In this document: piece by piece, positions 1 through 5,630 of the stretch
Position numbering within the stretch: position 1 is the first letter of the stretch
Layout of the letters: every line of letters starts with the position of its first letter
Assembly (NCBI GenBank): GCA_937889795.1
Contig: CALBZH010000330.1
Location: 1-5,630, forward strand
Reading direction: 5' to 3'
Source: an uncultured Syntrophobacteraceae bacterium
GTDB lineage: Bacteria; Desulfobacterota; Syntrophobacteria; Syntrophobacterales; Syntrophobacteraceae
Length of the DNA stretch: 5,630 nucleotides
The notes under the pieces: model-generated
Database searches by the model: none
What the model was told of the DNA's origin: nothing
What the model saw: only the letters and a program-made list of their open reading frames with translations
Translations under genes and position numbers: made by a program

Positions 1-2885
1 AGTTCCCCGTCTACCTCCTCGTGACCAAGTGCGACCTGGTCCACGGCATGACGGAATTCTGTGATGAATTCCCCGAAGCGTCGCTCAATCAGGCCATGGG
101 CGCGCTCAACCACAAGCTGACCAAGGATGTCAACGCGCTTCTCGACAGCACGTTCGAGAAGACGGGCGAGCGGCTGCGCGACCTGAGGCTGCTCCTGCTG
201 CACTACACGGAATCCAAACAAGTGGATCCCGGTCTGCTGCTCTTTCCCGAGGAATTCGAGAAGTTGCAGTCGGGCCTCAAGCACTTCATGACGGCGGCGT
301 TCTTGGAGAACCCGTACCAGGAAACCCCCATCTTCCGCGGGATCTTCTTCAGCAGCGGCCGGCAGGAAGGCACGCCCTACTCCCACTTTCTCCGGACCCT
401 GGGACTCATCGAGGAGCGCGAGGTCCTTCCGGGCACCAACAAAGGCCTGTTCCTGCACGATCTGTATTCGAAGATCCTCCCCAAGGACCGAGGGCTTTTC
501 GCCCCCACCAAGCGCTCCCTCGAGTGGAGCCGCATCACCCGCAATCTCGGCTTGACGTCCTGGATCGCCATCGGCCTTGCGATCTGCGGCCTCCTCAGCT
601 TCTCTTTTGTCAAAAACCTCCGGGCCATTCGGTGGGCGACCCATGAATTCGTCGAGCAGGGGCAATTCCGGGGGGACGCCATGGCGGACATTACCGCCAT
701 GGACCGCTTCCGACAGGCCATCCTGCGCGTGGAAGAGCAAAATCGCGGCTGGCTGATCCCGCGCTTCAGGCTGAGACAGAGCCTGGAGGCCGAGATTCGA
801 CTCAAGACATATTACTGCCAGCTCTTCAAGAAGGGGCTGCTGCAACCGTTCGACGAGCAGATGACGGCCAGGATCGCCCAGTTCCCTCCCACGGTTTCCG
901 ATGATCTGTATGGCCGCCACGTGCTGCACCTGGCCCGCCGTGTCAACCTGCTCAAGGCCCGCCTGGCCGGAAGCGGGATCGACGCGCTGGAGGGAAAGCT
1001 GCAGCCGGCCTACGACCGAGCGCTGAGCGGCATGGAGCCCGGCAAGACGGGCACGCCCAAGGAGCTTTTCAGCACCCTTTACAACTACTACCTGATCTGG
1101 AAAACCGACACGAGCGACCTGCAGGTGGAATCGACAACCTGCCAACGGTGGCTCGAACAGATGCTGACCGCCAAGAACTGGGACCTGCACTGGATGGTCG
1201 GCTGGACCAACGTGCACCCGTCCCTTTCCGCCGTGAGGATCGAGCAATTCTGGAAAGGCAGTCTCCCGCTCAAAGACGAAGTGGCCGTCGCGCCGGCCTA
1301 CACGCGCAAGGGGAAGGACCTCATCGATGCCTTTATGGCCGAGATCGAGCCCGCGCTGACGCATCCGGAGCAGTTTGCCAGGTCGAAGGCCGACTTCGGA
1401 CGATGGTACCCCCCGGACTATGTCAGCGCGTGGAACCGCTTCCTGGACTACTTCCCCAGGGGAACCGAACGGCTCAAAGGACGCGACGAATGGGCCCAAG
1501 TAGCCGCGCGCATGGCTTCCGACGATGGTCCGTATTTTGCCGTCCTGCAGCGGAGCGCAAGCGAGCTCGAGCCCCTCGCCTTCGACAAGGAGCTCGCCCC
1601 CTGGCTGAGGCTGCTGTTCCAGCTCCAAATCGCCCGCGCCCAGATGATGACCGAGGATCTCTCTCAGGATAAGACCCTCCTCGGGAAGGCTGCGGAAAGC
1701 GGCAAGAAGCTGATTACGGATGTTCAGAGAAGCCTGGGCAAGCTCCCCGGCATTTCAATGGAATCCCATACCCGAGCCGTCCAGGCCTATCAGGAATACG
1801 TCAAGGCGCTTCACGCTATCACCCCGGTCTCCGCTTCCACCAAGCTGGCCTACGAGATCACCGCTCAGGTGTTCGGCCAGGACGAAGTCACCGGGCAGTC
1901 CCCGTACTTCACGGCCCGCAAGTCGGGAGCGAATCTTAAGAACGCCATGACGAGCGGAGGGCTTGGTGAGGATGTGTTCTGGAAAAACGTAAACGGGCCC
2001 CTCGAATTTCTATGGTACTTCATGCGCCAGGAAACTGCCTGCTACCTTCAGAAGCACTGGGAGGAGGAAGTCCTGGCCGAAACGCAGGGGATTTCCGACC
2101 CGTATCAGATTCAAAACCGTCTGCTGTCTGAAAGCGGCTTTGCCTGGAAATTCGTTCGAGGCACGGCAGGCCCCTTTCTGGGCAGGAATCTCCAAATGGG
2201 CGGGTACTACGCCAAGGACGTCCGTTCGGACGCGATGCCCTTCGAGGCGCCTTTCATTCAGTATTTGAACAAGGGTGCCGGAGCGGTCACGGCTTACACC
2301 ACGGCGCTGGCCGCCCAGCAGGCCGCCCAGCAGGCAGCGCAGCAAGCGGCCCAACAGGCGGCGCAACAAGCGGCTGCCGGTGGTGGAGGGGGCGGCGGCA
2401 AGTTCACCGTGAGCGTTCGCGGACTCCCCACCGACGCCAACGCGGGAGCGTCGCTCAAACCCCAGGCGACCCGACTCTCGGTGCAATGCGACGCTGGAGC
2501 GCAGCGGCTTGACAATTACAACTATCCCTGTGCGGCCACCTTCAACTGGTCGCCGGACACCTGTCGGGACGTGACGCTGCGCATCGAGGTGGGGGGCGTC
2601 GTCCTCACCCGCTCCTGGGAAGGCAACCTGGCGTTCGCCAAGTTTCTGAAGGAGTACCGTGGCGGCGAGCGCACCTACGATGAGCGATCGTTCGGGGCTC
2701 ATCGGGCCGCCCTTGAGCAATTGGGCATCAGGAGCATCACGGTACGGTACGAATTCGGCGGGGCGGGGCCCGTAATCGACCTGTTGTCGGCGGCGGCCCA
2801 GCCCAAGCCAAAGCCGCCGTCCATACCGAGTCTCCCATCCGCGGTGACGCCTCCCGCTCGGATTCTCAAATGCTGGGATCGTTGA
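1..2885 (+). CDS. tssM: TssM (IcmF/VasK family), T6SS membrane-complex protein, 5'-truncated by window
   Basis: Inner-membrane subunit of the T6SS TssJLM envelope complex; the family's periplasmic C-terminus binds the lipoprotein TssJ. The frame is open from base 3, so the GTG at base 21 is internal and the true start lies upstream. About 960 residues are visible; family members usually have about 1,100-1,250, so the first two membrane helices and any Walker A motif are outside the window. Visible order: PVYLLVTKCDLVHGM (bases 9-53), the conserved end of the cytoplasmic NTPase-like domain, with TKCD resembling a G4 N/TKxD motif; a long cytoplasmic helical part; one hydrophobic helix WIAIGLAICGLLSFSFV (about bases 552-611), matching the third TM segment; a large periplasmic helical region (IcmF-related); an (AAQQ)5-AAA-G7 linker (2310-2399); a beta-rich C-terminal domain with FNWSPD and SWEGNLAFAKFL; a Pro-rich tail; and a terminal ILKCWDR, like the CW ending of many TssMs. 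It overlaps tagF by 16 bases. Identity is secure; the linker is the odd part. Confidence 0.95.
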   Translation, partial: FPVYLLVTKCDLVHGMTEFCDEFPEASLNQAMGALNHKLTKDVNALLDSTFEKTGERLRDLRLLLLHYTESKQVDPGLLLFPEEFEKLQSGLKHFMTAAFLENPYQETPIFRGIFFSSGRQEGTPYSHFLRTLGLIEEREVLPGTNKGLFLHDLYSKILPKDRGLFAPTKRSLEWSRITRNLGLTSWIAIGLAICGLLSFSFVKNLRAIRWATHEFVEQGQFRGDAMADITAMDRFRQAILRVEEQNRGWLIPRFRLRQSLEAEIRLKTYYCQLFKKGLLQPFDEQMTARIAQFPPTVSDDLYGRHVLHLARRVNLLKARLAGSGIDALEGKLQPAYDRALSGMEPGKTGTPKELFSTLYNYYLIWKTDTSDLQVESTTCQRWLEQMLTAKNWDLHWMVGWTNVHPSLSAVRIEQFWKGSLPLKDEVAVAPAYTRKGKDLIDAFMAEIEPALTHPEQFARSKADFGRWYPPDYVSAWNRFLDYFPRGTERLKGRDEWAQVAARMASDDGPYFAVLQRSASELEPLAFDKELAPWLRLLFQLQIARAQMMTEDLSQDKTLLGKAAESGKKLITDVQRSLGKLPGISMESHTRAVQAYQEYVKALHAITPVSASTKLAYEITAQVFGQDEVTGQSPYFTARKSGANLKNAMTSGGLGEDVFWKNVNGPLEFLWYFMRQETACYLQKHWEEEVLAETQGISDPYQIQNRLLSESGFAWKFVRGTAGPFLGRNLQMGGYYAKDVRSDAMPFEAPFIQYLNKGAGAVTAYTTALAAQQAAQQAAQQAAQQAAQQAAAGGGGGGGKFTVSVRGLPTDANAGASLKPQATRLSVQCDAGAQRLDNYNYPCAATFNWSPDTCRDVTLRIEVGGVVLTRSWEGNLAFAKFLKEYRGGERTYDERSFGAHRAALEQLGIRSITVRYEFGGAGPVIDLLSAAAQPKPKPPSIPSLPSAVTPPARILKCWDR
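2310..2399 (+). repeat. In-frame (AAQQ)5-AAA-GGGGGGG low-complexity linker inside tssM
   Basis: Five 12-base units encode AAQQ (2310-2369), followed by three Ala (2370-2378) and seven Gly codons (2379-2399). The units are not identical in DNA: Gln alternates CAG/CAA and Ala alternates GCC/GCG/GCA, so the protein pattern is kept while codons have diverged. It lies between the periplasmic helical region and the C-terminal beta domain of TssM. The Ala/Gln part would favour a helix and the Gly run would be flexible; this structural reading is inference. Confidence 0.9.
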
Positions 2886-3598
2886 TCGGCTCCAAAAGTT
2901 GGCAATGGATGGCTCGCGGGAAGCACCCGGGGCTCAAGGACTATTTCAGCCTCGGCGCCAGCTCGCCCCTTCTGACCGCGATCTGCGACTGGATCGAAAA
3001 GGGATACCGTGGACTGACCGAGCGGGTGGACCCCGCCGGACGGCGCATGGCCTGGCGCTTCTGGGTGGGAGGGCACAAGCCAGGCGTCATCGTGGGCGGC
3101 ATCGTACGAGACAGCTCGGACAGCGTGGGGCGTCCCTACCCGCTGATGATCCTCGGCATGGGAAATCTGCAGGGATGGGAGAAGAGCTGGCAGGCGCTCC
3201 CCCTGTCCTTCGAGAAGACATGGATGCAGATGGAAGCGATTGCGACTCGCCTTACCCGCGATCTCAGAGAGCTGCAGGGAGACGTGAGCCACTTGGCATC
3301 GCCGCAAGTGCAGCCGCCCAGTCAAGTCTCCATGGCTGGCGCGCATCGCAATGACGGCTCGCCCGATTCCCTTGCTGGAGGGCCCGGTGACACGGAGGAC
3401 ACTGTCTTTGTTCCCATCACCGGCCTGACACCCGGTGAAGAAGCCCTGGACATAAGGGCGCTCATGCTCCAGGTGAGCGCAACGTATTCAGGCATCCCGA
3501 AAGCAGTCTTCCTGGGGGGACATCCCGCTTGCCCGATGGCTGCGATCTTTCGTCGCCCTCTCCAACCCCATGACTTCACGCGCCTATGGACGTCATGA
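2870..3598 (+). CDS. tagF: TagF (ImpM/DUF2094 family), T6SS post-translational regulator
   Basis: TagF proteins repress T6SS firing after translation. In Pseudomonas and Agrobacterium they act through the FHA-domain protein Fha and the PpkA/PppA phosphorylation branch, in the cytoplasm. The 242-residue product shows the family pattern: WQWMARGKHPGLKDYFSLG (residues 11-29) at the place of the usual 'GKLPxxGDF' segment; AWRFWVGG then PGVIVGGIVRDSSDSVGRPYPL (61-92), matching the conserved 'GVxxPSxDxVGRxFPL' core; SWQALPLSFE (106-115); and a C-terminal KAVFLGGHP...RRPLQPHDFTRLW (211-240), matching the 'LPxxxxFxxLL' ending. A Ser/Gly/Asp/Pro-rich stretch at about 147-178 looks like a disordered insertion. 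The ATG at 2870 lies inside the tssM end (stop 2883-2885), which suggests translational coupling. No strong Shine-Dalgarno is seen, and an in-frame ATG at 2909 is possible but would lose conserved residues. The sequence is diverged, so the family call is good but not certain. Confidence 0.86.
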   Translation: MLGSLIGSKSWQWMARGKHPGLKDYFSLGASSPLLTAICDWIEKGYRGLTERVDPAGRRMAWRFWVGGHKPGVIVGGIVRDSSDSVGRPYPLMILGMGNLQGWEKSWQALPLSFEKTWMQMEAIATRLTRDLRELQGDVSHLASPQVQPPSQVSMAGAHRNDGSPDSLAGGPGDTEDTVFVPITGLTPGEEALDIRALMLQVSATYSGIPKAVFLGGHPACPMAAIFRRPLQPHDFTRLWTS

Positions 3599-3652
3599 CG
3601 GACTCCCATCCGGAATCCAGTGGCCGATGAACGGATCCGTGCATTATCAGCT

Positions 3653-3657
3653 GGAAG
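3653..3657 (+). promoter_or_regulatory. Shine-Dalgarno GGAAG for the 68-residue ORF
   Basis: GGAAG ends 6 bases before the ATG at 3664, a normal spacing. It fixes that start, because an in-frame stop (TGA, 3628-3630) rules out an extension and no other ATG, GTG or TTG lies in frame between them. Confidence 0.55.
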
Positions 3658-3663
3658 ATCGCC

Positions 3664-3870
3664 ATGGGTGACCTCTACTTGAAAGACAGCAAGAACCGCT
3701 ATCACCAGGTGTGCTTTCGGCTGTACAATGCCTGCTCTGGCCCAGCATGTGTGGCCATGGTCGAACGGATCTACAAGCACCTGAGCCGTTCGGACGAGGC
3801 ACGAGCCCGAGACCTTATGCACCGATACCCTGGCTATCTGGACGGTTGGCTGGTCATCACGCGCCGCTGA
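3664..3870 (+). CDS. Small hypothetical protein (68 aa, three cysteines) between tagF and tagJ
   Basis: I do not recognise this protein. It starts MGDLYLKDSKNRYHQVCFRL and ends YPGYLDGWLVITRR. Cysteines at residues 17, 24 and 29 are spaced C-x6-C-x4-C. The middle (about 30-52) is likely helical (VAMVERIYKHLSRSDEARARDL), and the net charge is basic. There is no signal peptide or membrane helix. Support for it being real: a good Shine-Dalgarno, codon use like its neighbours, same strand, a 65-base gap after tagF, and balanced amino-acid composition. It could be the last gene of the tssM-tagF transcription unit. It has no obvious similarity to any core T6SS component, so a T6SS role rests only on position. 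The three cysteines could hint at a metal- or redox-linked site, but this is weak. It could also be a remnant or a chance ORF. Confidence 0.55.
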   Translation: MGDLYLKDSKNRYHQVCFRLYNACSGPACVAMVERIYKHLSRSDEARARDLMHRYPGYLDGWLVITRR

Positions 3871-3921
3871 TGTGCCGGCAGACCTTGGACGAGATTTTAT
3901 GCGGCACCCTGAATGTGCACC

Positions 3922-3951
3922 TTGACACGGGCTGGACTGATTGAGTAAAAT
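3922..3951 (+). promoter_or_regulatory. Predicted sigma-70-type promoter for tagJ-tssA
   Basis: A perfect -35 TTGACA (3922-3927) is followed after 18 bases by TAAAAT (3946-3951), 5 of 6 matches to TATAAT. Transcription would be expected to start near 3957-3960, in an AT-rich leader, about 90 bases before the preferred tagJ ATG at 4048. It lies after the stop of the 68-residue ORF and points towards tagJ. Such a close match in GC-rich DNA, at the only real gap, makes chance less likely, but it has not been tested. Confidence 0.6.
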
Positions 3952-4030
3952 TAAATGTAATTTCGAATACCTAAATAAACCAGTCTCATGAGTGCCTTGG
4001 ATGCGAACGGCTGTTTGGGGGACCTACCAC

Positions 4031-4035
4031 AGGAG
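4031..4035 (+). promoter_or_regulatory. Shine-Dalgarno AGGAG favouring the tagJ start at 4048
   Basis: AGGAG sits 12 bases before the ATG at 4048. The spacing is longer than ideal. The competing in-frame ATG at 3988 has no purine-rich site upstream, only AT-rich sequence, so 4048 is preferred. Confidence 0.45.
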
Positions 4036-4047
4036 AACGGCCTCACC

Positions 4048-4839
4048 ATGGACGCTAAAGAACTGATTCGTGCCGGAAAACTCACTGAAGCGCGGAGTCA
4101 GCTGGTGGCGGAAGTAAAGGCGGCACCGGCAGACTTCAGTCTGCGTACGCTGCTCTTTCAGGTTCTGTGCCTCCTCGGGGAGTGGGACAAGGCAGCCCGT
4201 CATCTCGATGCCGTTGCGACGCAGGATATCAAATCCGAGGTGGCGGCCAAGGCCTATCAGAACCTGGTGCACGCCGAAAAGCAGCGCGAGGAGGTTTTCA
4301 CATCCGGTCGGCGACCCGCGTTCATGCCCGAGATGCCTTCGTACGCGGAGGCGTTCTTTGAGGTGTGGGACCTGGTTTCCAAGGATCGCATCGAAGAGGC
4401 CGAAGCAGCCTGTACGTCGATTATCGAAGCGCTGCCCCTCCCATCGGGGACGCTGAATTCCAAGCCTTTTGCCGGGTTCCGGGATACGAATTCGTTTCTG
4501 TCCCCGTTTTTCGAAGCCTTCGTTCACGACCGCTACGTGTGGCTGCCCATCGGCGCCGTTCGCGAGATCACGATCGCGCCTCCCAAGACCCTCTTTGACA
4601 CGCTCTGGATCAGCTGCCACCTGACGACCTGGGAAGGACTGGCCATGAACTGTTTCCTTCCGTCGCTCTATCCTCTGTCTCATCGGCACGAGGACGACCG
4701 GGTCAAGCTCGGTCGCATGACCGATTGGAAATCCGCGGGAGGTTTTTTCGTCCGCGCCATGGGCCAGCATGTTTTCGAAGTGGGAGAAGAAGACGTGAAT
4801 CTCCTGGAAATACGAGAGCTGGTATTCGCCCTTGACTGA
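4048..4839 (+). CDS. tagJ: TagJ/ImpE (HsiE-like) T6SS accessory protein
   Basis: ImpE/TagJ family. In Pseudomonas aeruginosa the homologue (HsiE1) binds the N-terminal helix of the sheath protein TssB and is thought to assist sheath handling or ClpV-dependent recycling in the cytoplasm. From the ATG at 4048 the product is 263 residues, close to the usual length of about 270. The N-terminal half is a helical, TPR-like solenoid: AKELIRAGKLTEARSQL (3-19), RTLLFQVLCLLGEWDKAARHL (33-53) and a further pair around 100-130. The C-terminal half carries the family signature: DRYVWLPIGAVREITIAPPKTLFDTLW (161-187), CFLPSLYPLS (202-211), KLGRMTDWKS (220-229) and GQHVFEVGEED (239-249). A longer form from the in-frame ATG at 3988 would add 20 residues (MSALDANGC...) that do not look like the family. 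tssA follows after 26 bases, so the two are probably co-transcribed from the promoter at 3922-3951. Confidence 0.93.
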   Translation: MDAKELIRAGKLTEARSQLVAEVKAAPADFSLRTLLFQVLCLLGEWDKAARHLDAVATQDIKSEVAAKAYQNLVHAEKQREEVFTSGRRPAFMPEMPSYAEAFFEVWDLVSKDRIEEAEAACTSIIEALPLPSGTLNSKPFAGFRDTNSFLSPFFEAFVHDRYVWLPIGAVREITIAPPKTLFDTLWISCHLTTWEGLAMNCFLPSLYPLSHRHEDDRVKLGRMTDWKSAGGFFVRAMGQHVFEVGEEDVNLLEIRELVFALD

Positions 4840-4865
4840 AGGGGCTCGCGCATTGGGATGACGGA

Positions 4866-5630
4866 ATGAAGCAAGCATTGGACTTCGATAAGCTGATTGC
4901 ACCGATTCCCGGGGACAGCCCCGCCGGCGAAGACCTGCGCTACACGCGGATCTACGAAGAGATGAGAGAGGCACGGCGTGCGGACGATCCTCTCGACCGG
5001 GGGGATTGGCAGCGGGAGCTCAAGCTGGCGGATTGGCCCAAGGTGATTGCTCTCGCGACGGAAGCCATTGCGGAGAAAAGCAAGGACATCCAGATCGTTG
5101 CCTGGCTCACCGAGGCTCTCGTGACCACCGACACATGGGAAGGCGCGGCGTTTGGCCTCCGGCTTTTGACCGCGCTCCTCACCGACTACTGGGATCAGCT
5201 CTATCCGCAAATCGAAGACGGGGACCTGGAGTTCCGCAGCGGCCCCATCGAATTCCTCAACGAGCGCCTCGGGATTTCACTGAGGGAGATCCCGGTCACG
5301 GATCCGAAGGCGACGCAGGGCTATAACTGGCTCAAATGGCAGGAATCCCGGACGGTTGGTTATGAGGCTGATACGCGGAACCGCTATGGGGACACCGACG
5401 AGGAGAAGCGGCGGACACGGGAAGAGCGCATAGCCGAAGGGAAGATCACCGCGGAGACCTTCGACGCGGCCGTGGCGGGAAGTCCCGCGTCATTCTATGT
5501 GGGCCTGGAGAAAGATGTCGCGGCTGCTTGGGAGGCATTCGAGAAGCTCGATGCGATTCTGGATGAGAAATTCGGCAAAGAGGCCCCGCGACTGGCCGAG
5601 CTGAAAGAAGCCATCGAGGAGTGTGAGCGG
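4866..5630 (+). CDS. tssA: TssA (ImpA N-terminal domain), T6SS tail assembly protein, 3'-truncated by window
   Basis: TssA binds the membrane complex and baseplate, and in many systems directs or caps polymerisation of the tail tube and sheath in the cytoplasm. The frame is open from ATG 4866 to the window end (255 residues, no stop), so the C-terminus is missing. The ImpA_N domain is clear: PIPGDSPAGEDLRYTRIYEE (13-32), the hallmark start of the family; ADDPLDRGDWQRELKLADWPKVI (39-61); KSKDIQIVAWLTEALV (71-86); LLTDYWDQLYPQIEDGDLEFR (104-124); and GPIEFLNERLG (126-136). A second helical segment (about 192-255), with TFDAAVAGSPASFYVGLEKD and LDEKFGKEAPRLAELKEAIE, matches the middle region of TssA proteins. 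The start is fixed by a weak GGGA site 7 bases upstream (4855-4858) and by family length. The class of TssA (short or long, type of C-terminal oligomerisation domain) cannot be told here. Confidence 0.94.
   Translation, partial: MKQALDFDKLIAPIPGDSPAGEDLRYTRIYEEMREARRADDPLDRGDWQRELKLADWPKVIALATEAIAEKSKDIQIVAWLTEALVTTDTWEGAAFGLRLLTALLTDYWDQLYPQIEDGDLEFRSGPIEFLNERLGISLREIPVTDPKATQGYNWLKWQESRTVGYEADTRNRYGDTDEEKRRTREERIAEGKITAETFDAAVAGSPASFYVGLEKDVAAAWEAFEKLDAILDEKFGKEAPRLAELKEAIEECER

Larger units (their letters stand above)
3871..4047 (+). other. Non-coding gap with AT-rich patch before tagJ
   Basis: This is the only sizeable non-coding stretch in the window. The first third is GC-rich and includes the palindrome TGCCGGCA (3873-3880). 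Bases about 3944-3980 are strikingly AT-rich (runs of AAAATTAAAT and CTAAATAAAC) against the GC-rich background and hold the predicted -10 region. No convincing intrinsic terminator, tRNA or structured RNA is seen. Part of it (3988-4047) could be coding if tagJ starts upstream. Confidence 0.6.

Noticed and set aside
21..23. GTG at base 21 as the start of the first gene
   Set aside because: The frame is open to the window edge and the upstream residues FPVYLL are part of the conserved TssM motif, so the gene is cut by the window and does not start here.
377..805. Antisense open frame (142 codons) opposite tssM
   Set aside because: GC-rich DNA with GC-ending codons leaves the complementary frame open. 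The translation is Arg/Ser-rich and unlike a protein family, and the plus strand is a certain gene here.
2010..2720. Antisense open frame (236 codons) opposite the tssM C-terminus, plus another at 2294-2515
   Set aside because: Both are shadows of tssM. They contain Leu/Gly- or Ala/Cys-rich runs that are just the complement of the AAQQ repeat.
3872..3907. Inverted repeat GTGCCG ... CGGCAC as a terminator after the 68-residue ORF
   Set aside because: The stem is only 6 bp with a 24-base loop and no T-run follows, so it is not convincing as an intrinsic terminator.
3903..3918. Possible sigma-54 promoter (GGCAC ... TGTGC)
   Set aside because: The GG and GC elements are 12 bases apart instead of the required 10, and the -12 TTGC element is poor.
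3711..3944. Overlapping plus-strand frame (77 codons) that extends past the 68-residue ORF
   Set aside because: It begins inside the 68-residue ORF with no Shine-Dalgarno, has Pro/Arg/Gly-rich shadow composition, and would run through the predicted -35 box.
4024..4974. Long antisense open frame (316 codons) across tagJ and the start of tssA
   Set aside because: It is opposite two well-supported genes, spans their junction, has no family features, and its Arg-rich composition is typical of a shadow frame.
54..5253. Excess of GAATTC hexamers (eight, for example at 54, 66, 252 and near 5248)
   Set aside because: Six of the eight are in-frame GAA-TTC (Glu-Phe) codons and the other two are Asn-Ser codons, so protein composition and codon use explain them. 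No spacing pattern suggests a recognition or uptake array.

Overview
The window is a slice of a type VI secretion system (T6SS) locus. All recognisable genes are on the plus strand and closely packed. The DNA is GC-rich with strongly GC-ending codons. The proteins read as those of a GC-rich, didermic proteobacterium-like organism. The style of the TssM C-terminus and the tssM-tagF-x-tagJ-tssA order make me lean to Desulfobacterota (former Deltaproteobacteria), but this is a low-confidence impression and not a measurement.

Layout. (1) Bases 1-2885 hold the C-terminal ~960 residues of TssM (IcmF/VasK), the inner-membrane protein of the T6SS membrane complex. The 5' end is cut by the window just before a TKCD nucleotide-binding-type motif. 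A single membrane helix leads into a large periplasmic region with an unusual (AAQQ)5-A3-G7 linker. (2) tagF (2870-3598) overlaps the end of tssM by 16 bases and encodes a post-translational T6SS regulator. (3) Bases 3664-3870 encode a 68-residue protein with three cysteines that I do not recognise; it has its own Shine-Dalgarno sequence. (4) Bases 3871-4047 are non-coding and hold an AT-rich patch with a near-consensus sigma-70 promoter (TTGACA-18-TAAAAT). (5) tagJ/impE (4048-4839) follows; its product belongs to a family known to bind the sheath protein TssB. (6) tssA/impA starts at 4866 and runs off the window end at 5630. It has no stop in the window but is clearly the start of the baseplate/tail-assembly protein TssA.

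How they fit together. TssM forms the trans-envelope channel with TssJ and TssL. TssA recruits and caps the growing tail on that complex. TagJ is a sheath accessory factor, and TagF holds the assembled apparatus inactive until it is released. The promoter before tagJ suggests that tagJ-tssA and downstream genes can be transcribed separately from tssM-tagF. The least explained items are the 68-residue ORF, the repetitive linker in TssM, and the internal promoter.
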